From positions 1 to 11,073 of the forward strand of contig JAADGX010000066.1 of assembly GCA_013152135.1 (NCBI GenBank): a stretch of 11,073 nucleotides of DNA, given 5' to 3'. Within the stretch, counting starts at the first letter, position 1, and every line of letters starts with the position of its first letter. The position numbers and the translations under genes were made by a program. This stretch comes from Chlorobiota bacterium. Lineage in GTDB: Bacteria; Bacteroidota; Ignavibacteria; SZUA-365; JAADGX01. The notes beneath the pieces were generated by a model that did no database searches, was not told the DNA's origin, and saw nothing but the letters and a program-made list of their open reading frames with translations. This document shows, one piece after another, positions 1 to 5,999 of the stretch.

Positions 1-58
1 AGAGATCATGTACGATGGCCTTCCCAACGAGGCCGCAACCGAGAATAACGACATTCAT
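1..58 (-). CDS. Saccharopine dehydrogenase-like NAD(P)-binding protein, N-terminal fragment
   Basis: Only the first 19 codons lie in the window; the gene runs leftward off the edge. The translation MNVVILGCGLVGKAIVHDL is a beta strand followed by a GxGxxG dinucleotide-binding loop and the start of a helix, which is the opening of a Rossmann fold. The CGLVG form of the loop is typical of the saccharopine dehydrogenase/reductase family, but other Rossmann proteins start in a similar way. The ATG at 58 is the only reasonable start, because an in-frame TGA lies at 64-62, two codons upstream. The family acts in lysine metabolism or on related amino acid and imino substrates, and the specific substrate cannot be told from this fragment. 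The gene is divergent from the beta-helix gene that begins at 367. Confidence 0.7.
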   Translation of the reverse strand, partial: MNVVILGCGLVGKAIVHDL

Positions 59-75
59 GATTCACCCGATTGTTT

Positions 76-84
76 CAAAACATA
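76..84 (-). promoter_or_regulatory. Possible -7 promoter element for the saccharopine dehydrogenase-like gene
   Basis: On the minus strand this reads TATGTTTTG, close to the Bacteroidota -7 consensus TAnnTTTG. It sits 17 nt before the start codon, so the leader would be very short. No convincing -33 TTTG partner is found at 19-21 nt; the nearest TTGG lies about 15 nt upstream. This is a weak call from motif and position only. Confidence 0.2.
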
Positions 85-351
85 TCGACGTAAAATACAC
101 CAATCCGCTTCGCGTTAACAAACCAGGGCACGGCAACTTTACTCAGAGCTGTATGCGACTACTCATTGATTTTTCATGGGATGTAAAAATATTTCCAACA
201 ACTATTTGTGTGACAGGCAGAAAATAATTACGTTGCTTTCGATTTTCAGATCCGTTCGATTCAAGCTCCGCCTCGGTTTTACTCGTTTCCACCTGCCCCA
301 TGTACAAGCCAGTATGGGTCGATTTCGTTTTTTGATTCTTGTAACCTCATG

Positions 352-357
352 AAAGGA
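352..357 (+). promoter_or_regulatory. Ribosome binding site that sets the start of the beta-helix gene
   Basis: AAAGGA ends 9 nt before the ATG at 367. The upstream in-frame ATG at 349 would leave this site inside the coding region and has no SD-like sequence of its own (preceding bases are TTGTAACCTC), so 367 is preferred. Confidence 0.6.
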
Positions 358-366
358 TGCCTGACC

Positions 367-2304
367 ATGAAAACGCCTGATCGCAGTATCGCCGACGTAT
401 CAACTCTCGCCGCAATCGCATTCCTGATCCTGTCCATGATCTCTCCTTCCGCTTTCGGGAAAACGTACTACGTGGCGACAACCGGCAACGACGCCAACCC
501 CGGCACGACATCACAGCCGTGGCGCACTCTTACAAAAGCTGCAAACACGCTGGTCGCGGGCGACACGGTTTTTATACGCGCGGGTACGTACGGGGAACAG
601 GTTATTCCCGTCAATTCAGGGACCGCGGGCAATCCCATCGTGTATATGAACTATCCCGGCGACGTTGTAACAATCGACGGAAGTTCTGTTTCCCTCCCGG
701 CGTGGGAAGGACTGTTTGAAATTGATAGCAAAGGTTACATCACCGTATCAGGCTTACGGATCATCAACGTCGGGCCGAACGGCAGTAATACCGGCATCCA
801 GGTCGAAGGCTCGAACCACATCATCATCAAGAACAACTATACAAATAATACCGCTTCGTCAGGAATCATCGTGTGGAGTTCCACGGATATTCTCGTGGAT
901 AACAACGAAGTCGTCCACGCGTGCAGCAAGGCCGCTGCAAGTATCAACGAATGCATTTCCGTCGGCGAGACGTCGAATTTCGAAGTCAGTAACAACTACG
1001 TCCACGATGGAAACACGTATCGGGGTGAAGGCATCGTGCTCAAAGACGGTTCTTCAAACGGAACCATACACGGCAACACCGTCCATACTGTTCCATTCGT
1101 CGGAATATACGTTGACGCCTGGGACAAGTACACACACGACTTCAAAATCTACAACAACACTGTTCACGACGTCTTTATGGGCGACGGTATCTCGATCGGT
1201 TCCGAGCAGGGTGGGCTGTTGAAGAACATTTACGTGTACAATAATATCTCGTACCACAACGAGTTCCTGGGAATATCCATCCATAAGTGCTGCGTTAGTT
1301 CACATACGCTCAACACGATCCACGTCATCAACAACACGGTGTATAACAACGGATGGAAGAACTGGGGCGGGGGAATTACACTCGACAACAAGCAGGCACA
1401 GAACGTCCTCATCCGAAACAACATCAGCAGCAGCAACCTGTCCTTCCAGGTCGCTTTGGAGGAGTTCACCCAGAACGCCGTCACGGTTGACTACAACCTG
1501 ATTGACGGCTTCAGGAATTACCCGGAGGAAGTGTACGGCGACCACTACGTGACCGGCGATCCACAATTCGTAAACGCCGGAGGAGCGGACTTTCACTTGC
1601 AGAATCAATCCCCTGCCATTGATTCAGGCACGGCCGCCAACGCGCCCAAGGATGATTTCGACGGCGTTTCCAGGCCGCAGCCGCAAAACGGTGCCTGGGA
1701 CATCGGCGCATTTGAATACATCATCGTCCCCGTCGAGTTGGCGTCCTTCCATGCGTTCATGGAAAAGAGAGGCGTCATCCTGCGGTGGGCAACGGAATCG
1801 GAGACGAACAACACCGGTTTCAGGATTGAACGGAGCTCTAACGTCGGCGGTCCGTGGATTTCCGTCGGATTTGTTCCCGGGGCAGGTACATCCGTGAAGC
1901 AACGGCAATACGAATTCATTGATACGAGAGTCCCCTTTCTCCCGATAACAAGCAGTGTGTGGTATCGCCTGGCGCAAATCGATTTCGATGGCGCGATCAA
2001 CTACTCACCGACGCTTGAAGTCGCATCCGATCGAGGCACGCGGAGATGGAAGGTAATGCCCAATACTCCGAATCCATTCCGGGGTAGCACGACAATTTCC
2101 GTGTTGCTCACCGAGCCGGGAAATGTGCGGATAGACATTCTCGACCTGCACGGCCGCATATTGAGAACCTACACGAAACCAGGCGCCGGACGCGGAATTC
2201 ACTTTTTCAACTGGGACGCAGCCGGGTATCCAGCCGGAATGTACTTGTGCCGGGTCAAGGTGGGGCCGCGCATCGAATACATGCGTCTTCTCAAATCCGA
2301 CTGA
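367..2304 (+). CDS. Secreted right-handed parallel beta-helix protein with T9SS type A sorting domain
   Basis: The predicted protein has 645 residues. Residues 1-31 look like a signal peptide (hydrophobic core AAIAFLILSMI, then SPSAFG). The mature part opens with KTYYVATTGNDANPGT and the PWRTLTKAANTL...GDTVFIRAGTY block, typical of DUF1565/pectate-lyase-fold proteins. Residues 100-390 carry repeated beta-helix rungs rich in Asn ladders (IKNNYTNNT, VSNNYVHDG, IYNNTVHDV, VYNNISYHN, IRNNISSSN). Residues 395-450 match the choice-of-anchor Q type end (GDPQFVNAGGADFHLQ, SPAIDSGT, DIGAFEY). Residues 455-550 form an Ig-like segment (VELASFHA, WATESETNNTGFRIERS), and 564-645 are the T9SS sorting domain (PNTPNPFRGSTTISV, VRIDILDLHGR, AGMYLCRV). 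It is therefore probably exported by Sec, moved across the outer membrane by T9SS and displayed or released, with a carbohydrate-binding or polysaccharide-lyase role possible. No catalytic residues can be assigned. It is transcribed alone and converges on greA. Confidence 0.9.
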   Translation: MKTPDRSIADVSTLAAIAFLILSMISPSAFGKTYYVATTGNDANPGTTSQPWRTLTKAANTLVAGDTVFIRAGTYGEQVIPVNSGTAGNPIVYMNYPGDVVTIDGSSVSLPAWEGLFEIDSKGYITVSGLRIINVGPNGSNTGIQVEGSNHIIIKNNYTNNTASSGIIVWSSTDILVDNNEVVHACSKAAASINECISVGETSNFEVSNNYVHDGNTYRGEGIVLKDGSSNGTIHGNTVHTVPFVGIYVDAWDKYTHDFKIYNNTVHDVFMGDGISIGSEQGGLLKNIYVYNNISYHNEFLGISIHKCCVSSHTLNTIHVINNTVYNNGWKNWGGGITLDNKQAQNVLIRNNISSSNLSFQVALEEFTQNAVTVDYNLIDGFRNYPEEVYGDHYVTGDPQFVNAGGADFHLQNQSPAIDSGTAANAPKDDFDGVSRPQPQNGAWDIGAFEYIIVPVELASFHAFMEKRGVILRWATESETNNTGFRIERSSNVGGPWISVGFVPGAGTSVKQRQYEFIDTRVPFLPITSSVWYRLAQIDFDGAINYSPTLEVASDRGTRRWKVMPNTPNPFRGSTTISVLLTEPGNVRIDILDLHGRILRTYTKPGAGRGIHFFNWDAAGYPAGMYLCRVKVGPRIEYMRLLKSD

Positions 2305-2328
2305 TGCGAATCACCCCTTTACAACAAC

Positions 2329-2359
2329 GCAAAAGACCGGCCAACGACCGGTCTTTTGC
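2329..2359. terminator. Bidirectional hairpin terminator between beta-helix gene and greA
   Basis: GCAAAAGACCGG (2329-2340) and CCGGTCTTTTGC (2348-2359) form a perfect 12-bp stem with a 7-nt loop. The stem has four A:T pairs near its base, so on either strand the 3' arm includes a TTTT run. It lies between two convergent stop codons (2304 and 2380), which fits a terminator shared by both genes. The U run is short and lies within the stem, so efficiency is uncertain. Confidence 0.8.
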
Positions 2360-2379
2360 ATACAGGATTCGGAGAAAAA

Positions 2380-2859
2380 TCAGCGGGAGAGACCGATGAT
2401 TTCGTATTCGAGAAAACCCGCGGGGACCTTGATTTTCACCTGTTCGCCGAGCTTTCGGCGCAACAGACCCTTTCCGAGGGGTGAGGTTACCGAGATCTTG
2501 TTCTGATCAAAATCCGCTTCCTCCGGTGACACCATCAGGTACTCCACTTCCTCGCCGTTCTTCAAATTTTTCAAACGCACGCGGGACAGGATATAAACCC
2601 GGTCGTTGGGAAGATCTTTCGGGTCGATGATCCGTGCCCGGGACAGCATGTTCTCCATCTGGAAGATTTTCCGCTCCAGGTGGCCCTGCTCTTCCAGCGC
2701 CGCGTCGTATTCCGAGTTCTCGCTGAGGTCGCCATGCGCTCGCGCCTCGGCGATACGATCCGCGATGCGCTTGCGACCGTGTATCTTCAACTCCCGGAGT
2801 TCCCGCTCAATCTCGGTCAACCGGTCGCGCGTTAAATAAACGGCTCCATCTCCTTCCAC
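2380..2859 (-). CDS. greA: Transcription elongation factor GreA
   Basis: GreA binds the RNA polymerase secondary channel and stimulates cleavage of backtracked transcripts. With the GTG start at 2859 the protein has 159 residues, matching the family's usual length of about 158. The N-terminal coiled coil (residues about 8-78) contains VYLTRDRL and the tip motif GDLSENSEYDAA, whose acidic residues D44 and E47 match the catalytic Asp/Glu of GreA. The C-terminal FKBP-like domain includes SPLGKGLLRRKLGEQV and PAGFLEYEI. A longer reading from TTG at 2880 would have no ribosome binding site and would begin just after a terminator; GTG at 2859 has AAGGAG 6 nt upstream. The gene is convergent with the beta-helix gene and ends at the shared terminator. 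It probably has its own promoter, because an intrinsic terminator separates it from ribBA. Confidence 0.96.
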   Translation of the reverse strand: MEGDGAVYLTRDRLTEIERELRELKIHGRKRIADRIAEARAHGDLSENSEYDAALEEQGHLERKIFQMENMLSRARIIDPKDLPNDRVYILSRVRLKNLKNGEEVEYLMVSPEEADFDQNKISVTSPLGKGLLRRKLGEQVKIKVPAGFLEYEIIGLSR

Positions 2860-2865
2860 GATGTT

Positions 2866-2871
2866 CTCCTT
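2866..2871 (-). promoter_or_regulatory. Ribosome binding site deciding the greA start
   Basis: Minus strand AAGGAG, 6 nt before GTG at 2859. It lies within the 9-mer GGAAGGAGA, which occurs again 21 nt downstream inside the first greA codons; the second copy has no in-frame start after it. Confidence 0.8.
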
Positions 2872-2884
2872 CCATTTCAAAACG

Positions 2885-2928
2885 AATAAAAAACATAGCC
2901 AGCCTTCCTCTGGAATTCTGGCTATGTT
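2885..2928 (-). terminator. Intrinsic terminator immediately upstream of greA, possible leader attenuator
   Basis: Read leftward, AACATAGCCAG (2928-2918) pairs with CTGGCTATGTT (2902-2892) in an 11-bp stem. The apical part adds a 4-bp TTCC/GGAA helix after a 2x2 mismatch. A TTTTTT tract follows (2893-2888), then ATT. This is a textbook rho-independent terminator for minus-strand transcription. It ends only about 14 nt before the greA Shine-Dalgarno. Either it ends the ribBA transcript from about 260 nt upstream, or it acts as an attenuator in the greA leader. In the plus direction no T tract follows. Confidence 0.8.
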
Positions 2929-2942
2929 GTAAAAACGCTTAG

Positions 2943-2973
2943 TAAATGTACGAGTTTATATCAAACGAAGCAA
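2943..2973 (-). promoter_or_regulatory. Candidate Bacteroidota-type promoter for greA
   Basis: The minus strand has TTG (2973-2971), a 20-nt spacer and TACATTTA (2950-2943), resembling TTTG-N19-21-TAnnTTTG. If used, transcription would begin just before the leader hairpin at 2928. A sigma70-like TATAAA (2959-2954) overlaps it and is an alternative. Assigned by motif only. Confidence 0.35.
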
Positions 2974-3121
2974 GAGGGTAAGACACCTACTTGCAGAACT
3001 GAATTAACCCGTAGCATGAAGTCCGTCAATCGTGGAATATAATAACCTGCCGATCTCATTATCAGGACCAGACCCAGAAAACGGTGGTAAAAAACCCTTC
3101 ATACATTTTCTAAACAGTCAA

Positions 3122-3172
3122 GCGCAATGCGCGATTCGTCAATCGAAAATCGAGCATCCAAAATTGAGCATC
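3122..3172. repeat. Cluster of short inverted and direct repeats downstream of ribBA
   Basis: The inverted repeat GCGC-AAT-GCGC (3122-3132) is followed by CGATT-CGTC-AATCG (3132-3145). Next come two near-identical direct copies, AAAATCGAGCATC (3146-3158) and AAAATTGAGCATC (3160-3172), with a period of 14 and one mismatch. It lies between the ribBA stop and greA. It resembles dispersed intergenic repeat elements, but copy number cannot be judged from one window. The rest of the region 2974-3190 holds no gene, tRNA or clear terminator that I could see. Confidence 0.5.
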
Positions 3173-3190
3173 ATTCCTTCAGCGTTCCGT

Positions 3191-4405
3191 TTACTTCCTT
3201 GCCCGCAGGGAAAGGTAGTGCCCGAGCTTCTCCTTCTTGGTCTTGAGGTACAGGCTGTTGTGCTCATCAGGCGCGGCCTCGATCGGCACCCGTTCGACTA
3301 CTTCCAGCCCGTAGCTTTCCAGCCCAACGATCTTCCTGGGGTTGTTGGTCAGCAATCGCATCTTTTTCACGCCCAGGTCCACCAGCATCTGGGCGCCCAC
3401 GCCGTAGTCCCTGAGGTCGGGTTTGAATCCCAGTTCCAGGTTCGCTTCCACGGTGTCAAGCCCCTGGTCCTGCAAATTGTACGCCTTCAGCTTGTTGGCC
3501 AGGCCGATGCCGCGCCCTTCCTGGCGCATGTACAGCACAACCCCGCGCCCCTCGCGTTCGACCATCATCATGGCGGCGTTCAACTGGTCCTTGCAATCGC
3601 AGCGCAACGAACCGAACGTGTCGCCGGTCAGGCACTCGGAGTGAACACGGACGAGCACGGGCTCACCGTCTGCAACGTCCCCTTTCACCAGCGCGACGTG
3701 CTCCTTGCCGTCAGCTGTATTTTCGAACAGGTGCATCTCGAATTGCCCGAAGCGCGTAGGCAGTCGCGTCGTAACCACGCGGCGCACCAGTTTCTCGCGC
3801 CGCAGCCTGTACGCGATAAGATCCTTAACGGTGATGACCTTGAGGTCGTGCCGGCGGGCAATTTCCATAAGCTGTGGCACGCGGGCCATGGTCCCGTCCT
3901 CGTTGAGGATCTCGCAGATGACGCCGACGGGTTTCATTCCGGCCAACCGTGCCAAATCCACCGCGGCCTCGGTATGCCCCGCCCGCCGAAGCACGCCGCC
4001 GGGAACCGCCCGCAAGGGGAAAATGTGACCTGGCCGAGCCAGGTCCTCAGGACGGGTCGTCTCATCGGTGAGCGCTCTGATCGTGGCGGCCCGGTCCGCC
4101 GCCGAGATACCGGTAGTTGTCCCTGGCTTGTAATCAACGGTCACGGTGAAATTCGTACCGTGTGAGGACGAGTTGGTTTCCACCATGAGTTGCAAATCGA
4201 GCTGGCGCATGCGGTCGTCGGTAAGCGGAGTACAGACCATCCCCCGCCCTTCCCGGATCATGAAGTTGACCTGATCCGGCGTAATCGTTTCCGCCGCGCA
4301 GACGAAATCCCCTTCGTTCTCACGGTCTTCGTCGTCAACAATGATGATGACCTTGCCCCGCCGAAATTCCTCTATCGCTTCCTCGATGGTGTTGAATTCG
4401 CGCAT
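3191..4405 (-). CDS. ribBA: Bifunctional 3,4-dihydroxy-2-butanone-4-phosphate synthase / GTP cyclohydrolase II
   Basis: This cytoplasmic enzyme feeds both branches of riboflavin synthesis. The N-terminal domain makes 3,4-dihydroxy-2-butanone 4-phosphate from ribulose 5-phosphate, and the C-terminal domain opens GTP to the diaminopyrimidine precursor. Residues 1-200 show the RibB acidic loop DDEDRENEGDF (24-34), SSHGTNFTVTVD (80-91), RPGHIFPLRA (124-133), RRAGHTEAAVDL (140-151) and ILNEDGTMAR (166-175). Residues about 208-395 show RibA motifs: VHSECLTGDTFGSLRCDC with zinc ligands C258, C269 and C271, the RQEGRGIGL loop (294-302) and LLTNNPRKI (351-359). The length of 404 residues is normal for the fusion and both active sites look intact. 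The start lies 9 nt after the yajC stop, so translation is probably coupled; only a weak GGGAGAG sits upstream. No FMN riboswitch is possible in so short a gap. Confidence 0.97.
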   Translation of the reverse strand: MREFNTIEEAIEEFRRGKVIIIVDDEDRENEGDFVCAAETITPDQVNFMIREGRGMVCTPLTDDRMRQLDLQLMVETNSSSHGTNFTVTVDYKPGTTTGISAADRAATIRALTDETTRPEDLARPGHIFPLRAVPGGVLRRAGHTEAAVDLARLAGMKPVGVICEILNEDGTMARVPQLMEIARRHDLKVITVKDLIAYRLRREKLVRRVVTTRLPTRFGQFEMHLFENTADGKEHVALVKGDVADGEPVLVRVHSECLTGDTFGSLRCDCKDQLNAAMMMVEREGRGVVLYMRQEGRGIGLANKLKAYNLQDQGLDTVEANLELGFKPDLRDYGVGAQMLVDLGVKKMRLLTNNPRKIVGLESYGLEVVERVPIEAAPDEHNSLYLKTKKEKLGHYLSLRARK

Positions 4406-4414
4406 GGTCCGGGG

Positions 4415-4741
4415 TCACTCTCCCGAAGCTTCTTTCACGACGGAACCGACGGCGCTGCGGTCGATTTTAATCTTGACGTTGTCAGCGATTTCCAACAGGA
4501 TCGTCTTCTCATCGACGTTGATAATCTTGCCGTAAATGCCGCCGTTGGTCATGATCTTGTCGCCTTTTTTCAGGTTGCCCAGCATGGCCGTCCGCTCCTT
4601 CTGGCGCTTTTGCTGGGGACGAAGAATCATGAAATAGAAAATGAGAAAAATGAGGGCGAACATGATAATGGTACTCATGAACCCGGTGCCCCCTCCGCCG
4701 TCTCCGCCCTGGGGCGCAAAAGCAAACAAGAAATCCATCAC
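4415..4741 (-). CDS. yajC: Sec translocase accessory subunit YajC
   Basis: YajC is a small inner-membrane protein that associates with SecDF and SecYEG and assists protein export. The 108 residues show a short N-terminus, a Gly-rich stretch (residues 12-20), one transmembrane helix (about 22-41, STIIMFALIFLIFYFMIL) and then the family signature RPQQKRQKE (41-49). A soluble domain follows with LKKGDKIMTNGGIYGKI and the IADNVKIKIDRSAV block. The start is either GTG at 4741 or the adjacent ATG at 4738; AGGAGG lies 9 or 12 nt upstream respectively, so spacing slightly favours GTG. It sits between tgt and ribBA. The tgt-yajC pairing is common in bacteria, but the usual secD/secF partners do not follow here; ribBA does. 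Confidence 0.95.
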   Translation of the reverse strand: MMDFLFAFAPQGGDGGGGTGFMSTIIMFALIFLIFYFMILRPQQKRQKERTAMLGNLKKGDKIMTNGGIYGKIINVDEKTILLEIADNVKIKIDRSAVGSVVKEASGE

Positions 4742-4750
4742 GAGATTATT

Positions 4751-4756
4751 CCTCCT
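4751..4756 (-). promoter_or_regulatory. Strong ribosome binding site of yajC
   Basis: Minus strand AGGAGG, 9 nt before GTG 4741 and 12 nt before ATG 4738. It is the only consensus SD in the tgt-yajC gap and indicates independent initiation of yajC after the 59-nt spacer. Confidence 0.75.
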
Positions 4757-4800
4757 GAATTATTACTGAATGTTAAATGGTATAGAATCATCGTTGAATG

Positions 4801-5943
4801 TCAGGCTACCTGGATGGCCGCTCCCGACCGTAGTTGTTCCAGCGTTTTCTCCTTCCACGCGGCAAACGATCCTTCCGCGATGTGAAGCCGTGCTTCACGC
4901 ATGAGAGTAAGATAATACCAAATGTTGTGAACGGTTGCCATTCTCAACCCGGAAATTTCACGGGCTCTAAAAAGATGACAGACGTAAGCACGCGAGTACC
5001 TCCGGCAAACCGGGCACCCGCAGTTCTCATCGATCGGTGCAGCGTCGGAAAGCAAGGCGGCTTTTTTCAGGGAGAAGGAACCCGTAGACGTGAATACCAT
5101 GCCGTTCCGGGCATTCCGCGTCGGCATGACGCAATCGAACATGTCCACCCCGGACGAAACGGCTTCAAGCAAGTCTTGTGGCGTTCCCACGCCCATGAGA
5201 TACCGGGGCCGGTGTTCCGGCAGCGCCGCGGCGGTCAAGCGCGTAACGCGATACATATCCTCGACGGATTCGCCCACGGATACACCCCCGATGGCGTAGC
5301 CGTCAAAATCCAGCTCCACCAGGGATTCCGCGCCCTGTACGCGCAGGTCATCGAACACGCTCCCCTGCACGATGCCGAATACGGCCTGGTCGTAGCCGTA
5401 CAGCGGCCGGGATCCTTCCGCGTGTTCACGTGATCGGCGGGCCCATTCTGTTGTCTGGCGAAGACTCTGCTCGGCATAGAACCTTCCGCATCCCGCAGGC
5501 GGACACACGTCGAGCACCATCATGATATCGGAGCCGATGGCTCGCTGGATGTCGATAACGCTCTCCGGCGTAAAATGCGCTCTCGTCCCGTCGATATGTG
5601 ATTGAAACGTTACTCCATCTTCGTCGAGCTTGCGCAGCTTTGAAAGGCTGAAAACCTGGTATCCACCGCTGTCGGTCAATATCGCCCGCTCCCACGACAT
5701 GAAACGGTGAAGCCCGCCGATCGATGTCAACGTTTCAACCCCGGGGCGCAGGGCCAGGTGGTAGGTGTTGGCCAGGATGATCTCCGCGCCCGCTGATTCC
5801 AGGTCTTCCTGGAGCAGTGTCTTTACCGTTCCCTGTGTCCCGACAGGCATGAACACCGGCGTCGGAATCGTCCCGTGAGCGGTAACGACTCTCCCCGCTC
5901 TCGCCTTTGTATTGGTGTCCTTATGGTCGAGAAAAAATTCCAT
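4801..5943 (-). CDS. tgt: Queuine tRNA-ribosyltransferase (tRNA-guanine transglycosylase)
   Basis: The enzyme exchanges guanine at tRNA position 34 (GUN anticodons) for the queuosine precursor preQ1. The 380 residues match the bacterial family length. Motifs include TPVFMPVGTQGTVK (28-41), ILANTYHL (56-63), LTDSGGYQVFSL with D91 (89-100), GIVQGS (190-195), the substrate loop YAIGGVSVGE (216-225), GVGTPQDLL (251-259) and FDCVMPTRNARNG with the expected nucleophile D270. The zinc site is complete: C308, C310, C313 and H339. The start at 5943 gives the normal N-terminus; no Shine-Dalgarno precedes it, so it may be translated from the receptor message. It starts 56 nt after the receptor stop and is followed by yajC. 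No other queuosine gene (queC-F, queA, queG) is in the window. Confidence 0.97.
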   Translation of the reverse strand: MEFFLDHKDTNTKARAGRVVTAHGTIPTPVFMPVGTQGTVKTLLQEDLESAGAEIILANTYHLALRPGVETLTSIGGLHRFMSWERAILTDSGGYQVFSLSKLRKLDEDGVTFQSHIDGTRAHFTPESVIDIQRAIGSDIMMVLDVCPPAGCGRFYAEQSLRQTTEWARRSREHAEGSRPLYGYDQAVFGIVQGSVFDDLRVQGAESLVELDFDGYAIGGVSVGESVEDMYRVTRLTAAALPEHRPRYLMGVGTPQDLLEAVSSGVDMFDCVMPTRNARNGMVFTSTGSFSLKKAALLSDAAPIDENCGCPVCRRYSRAYVCHLFRAREISGLRMATVHNIWYYLTLMREARLHIAEGSFAAWKEKTLEQLRSGAAIQVA

Positions 5944-5999
5944 ATCATGTAAACTTAGATACCGGAGGGTTGAGAAGCAACAATCTGTTCAATCGGGGC

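Larger units (their letters stand above)
59..366. other. Divergent intergenic region without a gene
   Basis: This spacer of about 300 nt separates the leftward Rossmann-fold gene from the rightward beta-helix gene. It must hold promoters for both. An open frame at 15-227 on the plus strand has no ribosome binding site, overlaps the Rossmann gene and gives a composition unlike a protein, so it is not called. Several AT-rich patches (around 85-95, 168-195 and 218-230) are possible promoters, but none fits a consensus well enough to name for the plus strand. No tRNA, repeat or strong hairpin was seen. Confidence 0.5.

Noticed and set aside
716..1222. Plus-strand open frame of 168 codons inside the beta-helix gene
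   Set aside because: Out-of-frame reading, Ser/Thr/Arg-rich and low in complexity, within a well-supported gene.
3122..3172. CRISPR-like repeats
   Set aside because: Only two 13-nt copies with a 1-nt gap and no spacers; this is not an array.
2929..3190. Possible tRNA or small RNA gene served by the terminator at 2885-2928
   Set aside because: I looked for a T-loop GTTCRANYC and acceptor-stem pairing on the minus strand and found none. A short leader RNA remains possible and is listed as a finding.
3032..4165. Long plus-strand open frame (377 codons) opposite ribBA
   Set aside because: It lies antisense to an intact ribBA with all motifs; its translation shows no domain and reflects codon bias of the opposite strand.
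4406..4414. FMN riboswitch upstream of ribBA
   Set aside because: The gap to yajC is 9 nt, and no RFN-type conserved pattern was seen in the tgt-yajC gap or the receptor leader.
4190..4885. Plus-strand open frame of 231 codons across ribBA, yajC and tgt
   Set aside because: It spans parts of three recognised genes on the other strand and has no domain or ribosome binding site.
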